Shown here in pieces: positions 36,601 to 48,965 of a stretch of 64,000 bases of DNA. This DNA is from Orthonyx spaldingii. Its lineage: Eukaryota; Chordata; Aves; Passeriformes; Orthonychidae. Below the pieces are notes generated by a model. The model ran no database searches and was not told where the DNA came from. It saw only the letters and a list, made by a program, of their open reading frames with translations. Position numbers and translations under genes: made by a program. The stretch is taken from NCBI GenBank assembly GCA_013397795.1, contig VZTJ01004776.1, forward strand, positions 7,967 through 71,966, read 5' to 3'. Position 1 is the first letter of the stretch. Each line of letters opens with the position of its first letter.

Positions 36601-39600
36601 TGTTCCACGAGCTGGGTTTATAGTTCAGAGAGCTTCGCCTCCTGCATGTTCTTACAAAGCAGACAACTTTACCTTTAGGCTATTGGACATTTTGGCTGCA
36701 AGGAAGGATCCCCATGGGCTCTCTGGTGACATTTTAATCAATGGAGCTCCTCAGCCTGCCAACTTTAAATGTACCTCTGGGTACGTAGTACAGGTAAGTA
36801 ATTTTTATCACTGTGGATTCTATTGTAAGAAGTTGCCGCAGTGTTGAAAATACATTGCCTTGATCCAAGAATCTAGAAGATCTCCTTAAAATTACAGTCA
36901 GCATGTTATAGAAAAGTGGTCTCTCAAACCACGTGTATATCTCAACTTCCTACAACTGACAGATTCCCTTTGCAAGAGACAAGCAGATGGTATCTAAAAA
37001 CCTCCCCTCCTTCCTCCTTTGACAAAACAAGTTGGGAGCACCTTCACCCTAACCCATACAGACCCAGCCTGTCTTTTCCTTCCCTCTTTTCTCTCTGCTC
37101 TCACCTGCGGTGGGCTGAGGCTGCACTGACAAACACACTGTGATAATGACCTGAGCTGCAGCTGCTCCTTAGGTCCCTTCAACCCTTCAGTCTTTCCCTC
37201 GACACCTCCAAAAAACTGAATAAGGTAAGAATTCATACGGGATAGTTTTTAATACTTTGCTGTTTATGCATTTTGATATCATGCATGATGGAGGCTTTTC
37301 CTATATGGCGTTGCTTTATGAATTAAGGCAAATACAATTATGTGCATGAAATCCACACTCTGCTACAACACAGGCATTGAAGATGCACCTTACTGCATGT
37401 TCTGGCTGATGATACTGTCCCTCTGCATGCAAGGACAGCATAAAACATAGGTAGATGCAGTTCTCAGAGGCATGAATAGAAACTCCTGAGCAATCACCAA
37501 GTATCTACCTTTTTGTTTTTAATGAAGGATGATGTGGTGATGGGAACCCTGACTGTAAGAGAAAACCTAAAGTTCTCAGCAGCACTCCGCTTGCCAAAGT
37601 CAGTGAAGGAGCAGGAAAAAAATGAACGAGTGAATCAAATCATCAAGGAACTGGGTTTGAGCAAAGTGGCAGATTCCAAGGTAAGGCCTGTAAACATGTG
37701 CTTAAACCATGATCAAATATTAAGTGGTTTATGAATTAACCAAATGGCTCATCATGGCAGATTAAAAAAAAAAAAAGAAATTTCAACAGGCTGTTTCAGT
37801 AATGCAATAATTAATAACATTTCTGTATGGAGATCTGTACAGACTGTGCTGATACTGCTATATGGTATTACATTGCAGAGAAAAGGAAAAGGAAAGGGAA
37901 AGGGAAAAGGAAAAGGAAAGGTGAAAGGGAAAGGTAGTGTTTGCAGAAAAAGACAAGACCTCAAGTAATAGTAACATTAAGAACAAGGCTGTGTGTAAGA
38001 TAACTTATATCTGTTTCTGAGAGTAGGGCCAGAATTCCTAATAACTTTGCCCAAATACTGCCACGTGGGTAGGATGCTGTTCACTCAAGGATTTCTCTTC
38101 AGGCCAAACAAGACAAGTTTCTTGGTCTATATCAGGTTGGTACCCAGTTCTCTCGTGGAGTGTCCGGAGGAGAGCAGAAAAGGACCAATATTGGGATGGA
38201 GCTCATCACAGATCCTGCCATCTTGTTTTTGGATGAGCCAACCACGGGACTTGATGCCAGCACTGCTAACGCTGTCCTACTGCTACTGAAAAGGTGATGG
38301 CCTTGGAAACAGCTTCCCATTCTCAGCACTCCACTCTGCTATACTTCAGTTGTATTTAACTTGAATTACAGTTTGAATGAGCAAACAGGGGATTCAGACA
38401 TAATTATTTACCAGTGAGTAAAGGATGCGAATGGGGTAGGAAAAAAAACTGCATGAATTGTCTCTCTCCAAAGTGAGAATTCTTTTCTCACACAGACAGT
38501 GTAAATATGACCTAAATATTTTCTTTTTCGCTTTTTTTTTCCTTTCTTCTCCTTTCTCTGGCATACCAAGTCAATCAGATTTCATCAAGACTTAACTGAA
38601 CTTTCAGATTGTCTTATAATTATTCTCAAATTCTAATCAACTGAATCAACTCACAAAGCTGACATCTCTGTAATTCTTCACATTCAGGATGGCAAAACAA
38701 GGAAAGACAATCATCTTCTCCATCCACCAGCCTCGGTACTCCATATTCCGACTGTTTGACAACCTGACACTGCTGGCTGCAGGGAGAGTGCTGTACCATG
38801 GGCCAGCCCAACATGCCATTGAGTACTTCCAGTCCATCGGTGAGCACAGTTTTCAGCAGAGCCAACCTTTGGTTTACACCAACTCGAGTAAAATGCCATT
38901 ATATAGTTCTGGGCTAGAATTAGACACAGCGTGTCCAAGCAAGCCCAGGATTTTAACAGGCTGAGCATTTCTCTGTTTCCCCTCTTGATCCACATGTGGA
39001 TTTGAATGAGTTGTTCCTGGGTGCATCATAATTAGAGAAAGCCCAAGCTAGTGTTGGGAAGAACACACTGCCAGCTGTCACCTCGCTTTTGCTGACGGTG
39101 CTGCCCAGAAGTGCTGCTCATCCCTCAGGAGAGCATGGACTTTCCGAAGGCTGACATGCCTTTGGTGCAGGCTACTCTATGGGCAGGCTGTGTGGCTGTT
39201 CTCCTGACCAAGCACAGCCAACCACAACCAGTCACACAACCCCACTCAGGGCTCTTAACACTGTCACCACAGGCTACCGGTGTGAGCCCTACAACAACCC
39301 AGCTGACTTTTTCCTGGACATCATCAATGGAGACTCCACTGCCGTGGCAATGAACAAGGCTAATGAAAGTAACACAGGTATGAAACCCAGAGATGAGTCA
39401 AGTTATCCATAACATGTGTGGGAATGGGAATTTAAGAAACTGTTTTGTTAGCTCTCAGCACAGAGAAAGAGCTTCTTTCATCTTCAAGGCAAACCAGTTG
39501 AAGTCCGTGGAACCAGAGATGATAAACCAGGACAATTGTTCCAGTTAAGAATATAATTTGATGCAGTTATGACCTGTATATTTTACCTAATGGAACAGTT

Positions 39601-42600
39601 TTTCTGTTAGGAAATTACTGTGTTCCTTCCTCTGAGCAGGGTGGGAAGGGATAGACATAGGCTACCACTGCTCAACCTGATGTTTCCCTGAAGTTGTGCT
39701 AAGGCAGAAGTTATCCCCAAAGTAACAAATCAGCTCTCACCTATTTTATGGAGCATGCTTTCTCATCCTTTTCTGCTGCCACTCATTAATAGCTTACTCT
39801 CTTTTCACAGGAGTGAAAAGGCAAATGAAGTAATGAACACACTGTGTGCCCAAACACAGTTTCACTGTATCCTTACCAAAGGAGTAGCCATCATTTTACA
39901 AAAATGCTGTGATCACGGTCTGGCAACACACATCATACCTGTCACTGGAAAAGCCCACACTGTACTATAGTTGAGAAAAAAAAGGAGGTCCAGGTGAAAT
40001 TTATTTATGACCAAAGTAGACACATGCAAGATTACCTGGATCTAAAAATCTGGGAAGTCCAGGATTATGTCACCAGATCTGTGAAACGGATCACATATAG
40101 AAACCTTAGCGGGCAAAGGGGATGTAAAAACACTTTTTGATTCAAAGCCCTATTGCTACCAGGTTGAAACTCCCTGGGCAGACAAGGGTTTGCCTGGTCA
40201 GAGTGCTGAGAGGCTGCTGCCTGTGGGATAGGTTGCACAGACAAATACAGAGATTTGGTCTTATTTATACCAACTCTTATGAACTGCCTGCTATGGGACT
40301 GAGTGCAGTGAATCACTGGAACTACATGTGCATCTTAATTCTTCTGGTTTTTTAATCTTTTCAGCAGAGAGCACTGAAGAATGCTCTGAATATGATAAAA
40401 CCTTGGCTGAGCAGTTAGCAGAAAAATACTCCAACTCTGCCTACTACCAAGAAACAAAAGCACATTTAGAGAGTATTTCTTTGGGAAATAAAAAGAAAAC
40501 TAAAGGAGTTTTCCAGCAAATCACATATGCCAATTCCTTCCTCCACCAGCTGAAGTGGGTGTCCAGGCGCACATTTAAAAATCTGATAGGAAACCCTCAG
40601 GCTTCCGTAGCTCAGGTAAGACTATCTGTGTCTATAATTTTGTGGTGTACATTGAATTTATTCACATCCTGGATGATTAGATAAGTCATTGGAATTGTTT
40701 TACCTCTTGATATTTTGACTGCAGTAGGCATCTGAAGAAAGAGTGCTCAGGGTCTAGAAATCTGGGGATAGATGGTGTCCTGAATGGTCCCAAATCTGGG
40801 ACTGTTTAGTTATTAATTTTGCACTACTGAAAGACTTTGGGAGTCAAGACCTTTCCCAGCAGGACATTCTGCTGCTCCCCGCCAGGAGCACATTATGTCC
40901 CAAGTAGATTCACACATTCACTCAAGAACATTCTTCAGATTTGACTCTAATTATCCAGGCTTAGCACTATGGGGTTTGGCTTCAAATCTTCTCTCCTACC
41001 AGGAAAATAACAGACTGCATTTGCGTACTTAATTAAACTTCAGCACAAAATGAAGTGCTGGCGGTTGGTTAAAGTGCAAAAATATTTTCCAGTCTTGTAA
41101 CGTATTTGCTGTTTGTAACGTATTGGCTGTTCATATTGGTGATGATGTCTTTTGGAAAAGGCGTCATGAAGTCCATGATGAGGTCCAACACCCATCATGA
41201 AGAATAAACACTGGCTCTGTTAGTGCTGTTTTTTCAGAAGGACCAACACTAAAAGTGTTCAGTCCTTCAAAGTTGCACATTGCCTTCAAAATTTAAGAAT
41301 GTCCGTCTGGCCTCTGGAGAATGACTAATCCTCAGGAATCTCCTAATTCATGGGCCAAACTCTGCAGTCACAGCACCACCCAAACTCCCACTGCAATTCT
41401 CAGCAGTTCTGGAGAGGCCAATGGAAAAACTGGCCTGGAGCCAGGGGCATAAATTATCTTCCTCATGGTTTATATAATGAGTGAATAAATGGCTGGTATG
41501 GAGGTAAAACAAGTCCAGAACCCCTGAGGTTACAAGGCTTGGAGTATGTGTGTGTGCCTGTATGTTGATACTATGGAGATCCTTAATAATTGCTTTGTAA
41601 AAGCTTGACCTTGTGACAAGAATTAGGCTCTCAAGGACCTCCTTAATATCCCAAGGTTAATGGTTGCTAACAGTCTTTTGTATCTCCCCACCCTCATTAG
41701 GGGTGGATTTGTCCAGCATTCTTTTAGGGGTACATGGCTCATTAAGGCTTTTTTTCATTAATCTGCTCCAAATTGGTCTTGAAATGATCCCTTCTTTCCA
41801 CTGCAACTGACTTAGGAGCTGAATTATCCCTGACATTTGCTCCTTTCGGCAGGATCTTAGTGAGAGGGTACCATGGATCAAGGGGTTTATGGTGTTAAAA
41901 TTCATGCATTGCTCGGGCTTAAAAATGACAGAACTGCCTCAGTTTTCCTGAGTTTTTTGTCATTTGCATTTTGTATTTAAGAAGTGTGATGCACACACTG
42001 CAGTTACTTCAAGTGACATCCTTGAGGCTGCTCTTAACTCTGGTTTTTAAATTTGTGTTGCAGACTGCAAATATCAGTACATCTGTAGCCCTGTTGAAGT
42101 ATCTTGTTAAAAACAATTCCATGATTAAGATGTGTGATAGATTAAACATTGTGGAGCATGAAAATAAACTGTGATCCTCAGCTTGGCAGTCAGGAAAACT
42201 TTTGAAGCAATGAGAATGATACTTTCCCTCCTCTTTTCTCTTTTTCCCACTTAGGTGTGTGTTACAACTTTTCTGGGACTGATTGTAGGTGCCATTTTCT
42301 TTGGGCTTAAAGAGAACTCTGCTGGACTACAGAACAGGTCAGTCAGTCTAGGTAATGGATATTCAAAAATTTGATAAAGCTCCCTTTAAAGAAACTTAAT
42401 ACCTCTTCAAAGCAAATGCTTCCCTTCACATTAGTAAGGCCAAGCCTATGTGACTTGGAAGTGAGGATGTGCTTTTGTCCCTCTAGCAAGGTCCATGCAG
42501 AACTGAGAGGGTTAAAATATACAGACTTGTGGCTACATAAACCTAGGTAACTGAAGTTGTAATCTTCACACACTTGAATTTACCAGCAGTAAGAGATTTT

Positions 42601-45600
42601 CAAATTATGCCCCTCTATGTATCATTTTGACAGCTGTATGTGTGTGGCCTGACTTATGAGTTTGCTACTATGAAACCTCTGGGTTCTTAATCCTGAAACA
42701 CTTCATAGCATTTTTTTAAAAACAGCCCAGTTTTAAATTGAGTAGGAAGTGCCTTAAATTTTTGTGGAAAAGGTGAAAACTACTTCTCACGCTGCTTATT
42801 CGGTTTTTCACAGTTTGCAGCAGACAAATGCCTCACAAACTGAAAATCTTTAACGTGTCAGGAAATTACATTTTAAGAAAACCAAACCACAACCGCTCAA
42901 AAAAATCTCAGTTGATTTTCTAGCTTTTGACTGCATCAGAGAATGTGCTGTCCTTGCATACCAAAAACGAATATTGACTGTACCACATCTATGTCAGGTT
43001 TGTTACAGACTCAGACTTGTAGCCAAGACTTTTCCCATGGATTTTGGGATGGGAGGTCAAACACTGCCTAACTTTAGGCACTACAGGTGGATTTATGTAC
43101 TCTATAGGGGAAACACTACATTTACATCCCATTTTTAATAACAACTCACTGTTTTGCTGTTTTGCAGAGTGGGTGCAATGTTCTTTCTGACCACCAACCA
43201 GTGTTTCAGCAGCATTTCGGCTATTGAACTCTTTGTTGTGGAAAAGAAGATATTTATGTAAGTAAAGCATACAAAAAGTTACCAGGCTCTGCTGTTAGAC
43301 AGTGAGTTTGTCTGTCACCCTGTAGCTGTCATTTAAGTACATCTAGTGCAGAATTTTCAAATTACTTCACTGATAATGCTCATTGCAAACGTACTCTGTT
43401 AGTCTCCTAATAAGTTGTCTGCAAATTCCCCAAATGGTAGCTAGGATTACAAATGGCTCAGGTTTAAAGATTACCGACATAGTAGGGAAAAAAACCCAAC
43501 CTCTGAATACTCAATCTTGGCATTGATTAATAAGTTTGTGACTTGCTAGGGAGGGCAATAAATACCACCTAATTTGATTCTTTAAAGATATGTATATTGC
43601 CTTGTATAAAAGAAGAAAATTATTCAAACTTTACCCTCTCTGTCTTGATGACACAACACATAAATTTACTAAAAATCATGTGCACAAATACGTGTGTTCA
43701 TTTGCATATGAAAATGTCACCAGTTCTGTAGTGTGTGGCTCACTGGACAGTGTTACAACCTAAGTATGAAAGATTTTCTTCCAGTATGAGCTAGAATTCA
43801 TTTGCTTCCAGGTGAAAATAATTGAACTGGGTTTTAGTGATTAAATTTGTAATATGCTGTACCTATCTCTGTGTTCCAGACATGAATATATCAGTGGGTA
43901 CTACAGGACATCTGCATACTTCATAGCAAAGCTAATAGCTGATTTAATACCCATAAGGACTTTGCCCAGCATCATCTTCACCTGCATAGTTTACTTCATG
44001 CTAGGCAAGTATACTCTCCTACAGTGTCATTCCAACCCCTCAATAAATCAGCATAGCATGTGCATTTTATAGATGTGTATGTATACATAGATATTTATAT
44101 AGGCTAAAGCCCTACACTGGCATGGCAGCAGCTACTGTGCTTGCTTTTAGCACACTGTGTTGTTTTCTAAAGAAAAGACACAAAGATTTAAGCATTCATC
44201 ACAGAGCCTGTCAAATGCCTCATCTCCCCTGTCCTTAGAAGGAAGCCATAACCCTTACTACATAGTTTTGATTTATTCCTTTTCATCTATGGCCATCTTG
44301 GCTTCTGATCACTTTTACAAGACACTTTTCTGATCCATGCTATAACACCTAAAAGAAAAGGTTTTCTTTTATGGTCTTGATACTGTGAGAGTTAATACCA
44401 ATCTGTTGTCTTTGGTATGAGTTTTTTCCCTAAGGAATAGGAAACAAGGCCACATCAGCAAGAGGCTCTCAGACTGTGAAATTAGAGTGAAACAGAGGTT
44501 GCTACCAAATCCATAGCCACCCACAGGCTGCTAGGTTCCGTAGGAGAGCTCTGTGCTGGAAACTACTGAAATGCTGTACAGCTGCTGCTCATGGAAGTGC
44601 ATCAGAAGTTTCTCCTCTGATGGAAAACTACAAGCCACTTTGGATGTGCAGAGTACAGTACTTGAACTACTATGCATTCTGCTATCCCCAGTGTTACTGC
44701 AGTTTCAGGCATACTGCTTATTCATCCTGTCCTCCACTGTCAGGACAGACACATAAGGGCTGTCACAAGAACCACAGCGGTGTTGGGTCTCAGTGACACA
44801 GCCTATGTTGGCAAAGGATATTCTGTAGGCAGGACACACTAGGAAAAGTCAGGATAATGTTCAAATTATGGCAGAGCTTTCAGCATGATCATACTGAAAC
44901 CCTTCTTGTTCTGGTCTTTAAGGTTTGAAACCAACAGTAGAAGCCTTCTTTACAATGATGTTTACGCTTATGATGGTGTCCTACACAGCCACTTCCATGG
45001 CACTTGCCATTGCAACAGGACGGAGTGTGGTCGCTACAGCAAACCTACTCATGACTATCGCATTTGTTTTTATGATTGTGAGTAGCATTGTTCAGTTTTC
45101 TAGACTGGATTGTGAAATCCTAGAAATGGTGAAATCCAGAAATCCTACTAGCACAGAGTTCAAATGAATTCTTCAGAAAGACTGTTGGGGTTGAGCATAT
45201 CCTGATTTGTCTGATTTGAATATCATGATGCTGTGGGGTGGAATATTCTGATTTGTCCTTTGAATGAACAAGAGCTGGGGGCTGAAGATTTGCGTGTGAG
45301 GGGGAGAGTGGTTCCTCTGCCCTCTTGTCAGTGGCTCTGGCAACCAGCAAACTGCCTGGAAAGCAGAAAAGACACCTAGGACTACATTTCATTCTCTCTC
45401 CCTTAACTTTGTGAAAGGCAAATGTGTCTGGCTGAGAACATGCCCCATAGCCTCCTGCTTTCTGAGACCACTACCCCAGCTGTCCTCCTCAGCTGCAGAG
45501 TCCACCATTGGGCATGTTAGAGTGGACAACACACAGACAGCCACAGTCAGGAGACAGGCACCTTAAACAACGTGGCAGCGTGGAACCCACAGCCAAAATC

Positions 45601-47511
45601 CACATTGCTTCAGGCTCAGGGCGCACAAACAAAACCCAATGCAGTCTCACATTGAGAAGTAGCAGAGAGTTCATGTGAACCCATGTGGGATCCCCAGACA
45701 GGAAGCACATGGGTTTATTGCGCAGGGGAAAGCATTCCCTGTTACTTGTTTTAGGGGAAGACCTGGAGTTATGGCCCAGAGCTTGGTAACATAAAATTCC
45801 TTCCCTATCCCTTGTTCTTCTACTGGAAGAGTTTCTTCCTCTAGGAATGCTTTCCCATTCTCTTTTGTCTGAAGAAGCAAACTCCAGAGCTAGAGAAGAA
45901 CACATGATAAAAGCATGTAATTTGTAATTTGTTTTTGTTGTTGTTGTGACTTTTTTTGTAATTCTTGCCTCTAGCTTTTCTCTGGGTTGCTGGTCAATCT
46001 CACAAGCATCATGTCGTGGCTCTCCTGGCTCAAATACTTTAGCATCCCTCGATATGGAATGACAGTAAGTGCTCTGCTTTCCTGTGTACAAACCTGGAAA
46101 TGGTTTGCTAGGAAGGAATGTCTTCACTCATGATAAAGAAATCTTCAAACTTGGTTGCCTAATGAGCAAAAGGAAATCTAATTAAGTACAGCAACCTCAG
46201 AGTGTTGTGCAGCATCTTGAAACAAGAAATGCTTCTCATGAACCAGCACCCACTGCTGTTTACAAGACCTCATTTCTGCAATTTGGAAACACCTTATATG
46301 AGAGACACTGAACTACTACATCCACTGGAATTCAGCTGGAAATGTTTCAAAGTAAAGAGCAATGTTATCCCCCCCAGAAAAAAAGTAAAAATCTTCTATT
46401 TCTCTTTTCCATCAATCAAAAATTTCTCAGGCTAAAGCTTTTCTCCTAATTTGTGAACGTTTAAGCCAGGGTGATGTTTTGCAGGGAAATTTGGGCTTTA
46501 CTATGCCTGTGCAGAAATAGTCTGGGCTGGGGGAGGTGGTAAAGCCTGTTGTGATGCATGCTTTACAGGGTGTAGGCTGCATACATACCTCTCTTAAAAG
46601 AAAAAAAGAACTCTGCTACTCTACTAAAAAATGGGGATTTGGCCAACGTAATCATGATACCATCACATTTTTAGAATTAATTTTAATTGCATTATATCTC
46701 ATAGTGTTAATGTATCACTCCTTTACCTATTAATTTCTGTTGTCGTTGTTTCTTTTATTTCAAAAGGCTTTACAGATCAATGAATTGACTGGTCTGAACT
46801 TTTGCAGCAGTAGTAACAACACAGTTTTAAGCAGCAACAGTAGATATCAAGAGACAGGCCAGCTGTAAGTATTTTGGTACACTGAAAACAGTTCCACCAT
46901 CAGTAACTTTAGGAGTCCTAGAACAGTAGTCTGAGTATCAGAGATACTCACTGATGACCAGAGAATCTGTGAGTCTTTACATGGAAAATGAACTTTTGAC
47001 TGGGTTTTTGCATTCTAACTGCATGGAACATTCTGCTTGTTGTCATGTTTACTATTTATAACACTAGAAATATCTGGAATTATGCTTCTCATTTTTCTTC
47101 AAACTGTATTTAGTGAGAGCTATGCACACACACACTACAATTGAACAGCTTCACAAAATCCATGTCAGCTTCCTACATGAAACTGGAGCTCCACGAAAAA
47201 CAAATATACAAATGGAAAATTAACCACTGACATATAGCTGGTGTTTGCTGGGCCTATTACACACACGCAATCACACTACAACTTCTAGAGATCTTCCTAG
47301 ATTCTGCTGACTGGTTTATAAAGTGACTAAGTGTATCAATGTGTGTGTATTTATCTGTAGGGCATGTACTGGAGAGGAGTATCTGGAGGGTCAAGGCATC
47401 AGTGCGAGCCCCTGGGGCCTGTGGCAGAACCACGTGGCTCTGGGCTGCATGTCACTAATCTTCTTCACCATCGCCTACCTGAAACTGCACTTCATGAAGA
47501 AGTTCTCTTGA
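33641..47511 (+). CDS. ABCG2: ABCG2, broad-specificity ABC half-transporter (BCRP)
   Basis: Fifteen coding exons join in frame to 663 residues (human 655): 33641-33846, 36152-36211, 36679-36793, 37528-37680, 38136-38293, 38688-38839, 39273-39377, 40365-40615, 42255-42337, 43168-43257, 43880-44004, 44923-45077, 45975-46064, 46767-46864, 47361-47511. ABCG2 is a plasma-membrane homodimer that exports drugs, urate and porphyrins using ATP. The N-terminal ATPase domain shows Walker A GPTGSGKSS (81-89), signature VSGGE (187-191), Walker B ILFLDEPTTGLD (catalytic E212) and H-loop H244. Six membrane segments follow. The equivalent of human R482 is kept as R484 in IPIRTLPS. The large outer loop keeps NFC (C594), a glycosylation sequon NNT (N598) and C616 of ACTGEEYL, but has no equivalent of human C603. 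The intron after 44004 starts GC, not GT. The exon at 40365 has tandem CAGCAG acceptors. An ATTAAA lies near 47652 and AATAAA at 48075-48080. The start is supported by the exon opening at 33634 and family length. Confidence 0.96.
34428..35458 (-). mobile_element. Solo LTR of about 1 kb, antisense in first coding intron of ABCG2
   Basis: On the minus strand the block opens TGTGAATAAGTG and closes CGCGACAATGGGCA, with GTT on both flanks. A CCAAT-like element lies about 75 bases upstream of a TATA box (GTATAAAAGC, 35133-35142), and an AATAAA lies at 34536-34541 close to the 3' end. The roughly 600 bases between TATA and poly(A) signal are very CpG-rich, unlike the intron around it. This implies a long R region or leader and a fairly young or protected insertion. 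ORFs of up to 198 codons inside follow base composition and show no retroviral domain. Ends are approximate, and an internal region is not seen. Confidence 0.6.
37878..37934. repeat. Purine microsatellite (GGAAA/GGAAAA)n
   Basis: An imperfect tandem array of GGAAAA and GGGAAA units in an ABCG2 intron, entirely purine on the plus strand. Confidence 0.9.
41512..41939. repeat. Long near-identical repeat, copy A (ABCG2 intron)
   Basis: This 428-base block matches 52526-52953 in direct orientation with one visible difference (G at the GCATTGCTCGG position, A in the other copy) and no indel. About 60 further bases downstream are similar but carry several changes and an indel. It lies in the intron between the exons ending 40615 and starting 42255. 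The 82-codon minus-strand ORF it carries is the same in both copies and has no known domain. Confidence 0.95.
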
Positions 47512-48074
47512 AATCAGAGGGAAAGATGCACTTCCCACCGTTCAGTAGTTTGGTGAACTGACCTTGCAACTGACTTGATTATTTTTAAAGAGACCTTTCC
47601 TTGTACTTTTATGATTACCCAAGTCAATGACGTGAATGCCATTCTTGTATATTAAATACTGACTGTTAATTTACTCCGCCAAAATGTCTAGCACGGCTCA
47701 CTCCTCTTTGCTACAAAAAGCGTACACATATTCATTTCTTCAAGAGACTATTCAGTCTTTCTGCATGTTCTAGCTATGAACTTGTCAAACACTATAACTA
47801 ATATTTAGTGGCTTAACCTGAAAAAAAATAGTGGTTCCATACTTTAATTAGCACCTACCTTCACGAGCAAGTAATTCAGCCTGAAGTGATGCTTATCATG
47901 ACACCAACACAATCTTAGCTGCTTACGTGGTCACAGGATATGTGAGACAGGAACAAAATCCTCTCCATCCCAGTGCTCTTTTCTATTTGGGAATCATGAC
48001 TGCTCTAGAATGTACTAATTGATGCTATCAAGCCTTTCTTGCCTCACTCAAGTTGTAGAAGCACTATTTTTTTA

Positions 48075-48080
48075 AATAAA
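48075..48080 (+). promoter_or_regulatory. ABCG2: ABCG2 distal poly(A) signal
   Basis: AATAAA lies 564 bases after the stop codon, with GT/T-rich sequence just downstream. A weaker ATTAAA near 47652 could serve as a proximal site. Confidence 0.6.
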
Positions 48081-48502
48081 GGTGTATTTACTCACTGTGC
48101 CAGTTCCCATGATCCTTGTCCTGAGATCTGTGTGTCCTCTACATAACTGCAAGTCATCTGTACTGTCCCATTAGTGCTGCTATCGTGAGTAGTTCTTAGT
48201 TGTTTTTATGGTGACCAATAGTGCATGACTAAGCAGAATGGTACCACCTTTTTAAGGGTCCGTAGATTGCAGCAATCCCTTCCTGGCAGGCCAGCTTTTC
48301 CTTGGCCATGTGCAGCACTGCTAGCTCTTCACCTTCTTTATCTGCAGAGGTATGCATAGTAAATGCATAAAAATGCACAGAAGACAACTTTACAGCTCTT
48401 TCTTGGGCTGTTACTGTTGGTCTTGTTGCTTCTGCAGTGTTTGCCTCGGTTTGTGTAGGTCATATAAACCAAACTTACAAGACTTTATTTCTATAAGAGA
48501 TT

Positions 48503-48965
48503 TAGAATCATAGAATACCCCAAACTGGAAGGGACCACAAGGATCATAAAGTTCAACACCTGGCGCTGCACAGAACATCCCCAAGAGTCACACCCTGTGC
48601 CTGAGAGTGTTGTCCAAAATCTTCTTGAACTCTGTCAGGTTTTGTGCTGTGAACACTTCCCTGGGGAGCCTGTTCCAGTGCCCAGCCACCCTGTGGGTGA
48701 AGAACCTTTTCCTAATATCCAGCCTAAAACTTCCCTGACACAACTTCAGGCCATTCCCTTGAATCCTCTCACTGCTCACCACAGAGAAGAGATCAGTGTC
48801 TGCCCTTCCTCTTCCCCTCATGAGTTGCAGACTGAGTTGAGACCTCCCTTCAGTCTTCTCCAGGCTGAACAGACCAAGAGACCTCAGCCACTCCTCACAT
48901 TGCTTCTCCTCAAGGCCCTCCACCTTCTCAAGGCCTCTCTGCCTTCACTTACACCACTCCTCGAG
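48503..48965 (-). mobile_element. CR1 LINE 3' end, minus strand
   Basis: Opens in plus orientation with AGAATCATAGAATACCCCAA, the reverse complement of the CR1 terminal repeat. It continues with CTTGAACTCTGTCAGG, CTTCCCTGGGGAGCCTGTTC and CACAGAGAAGAGATCAGTG. It is better preserved than the other copies, so probably younger. Confidence 0.9.

Noticed and set aside
45489..46127. Longest ORF in the window, 212 codons, minus strand
   Set aside because: It overlaps ABCG2 exon 45975-46064 antisense, spans intron and exon alike, and shows no domain or codon pattern; read as chance.
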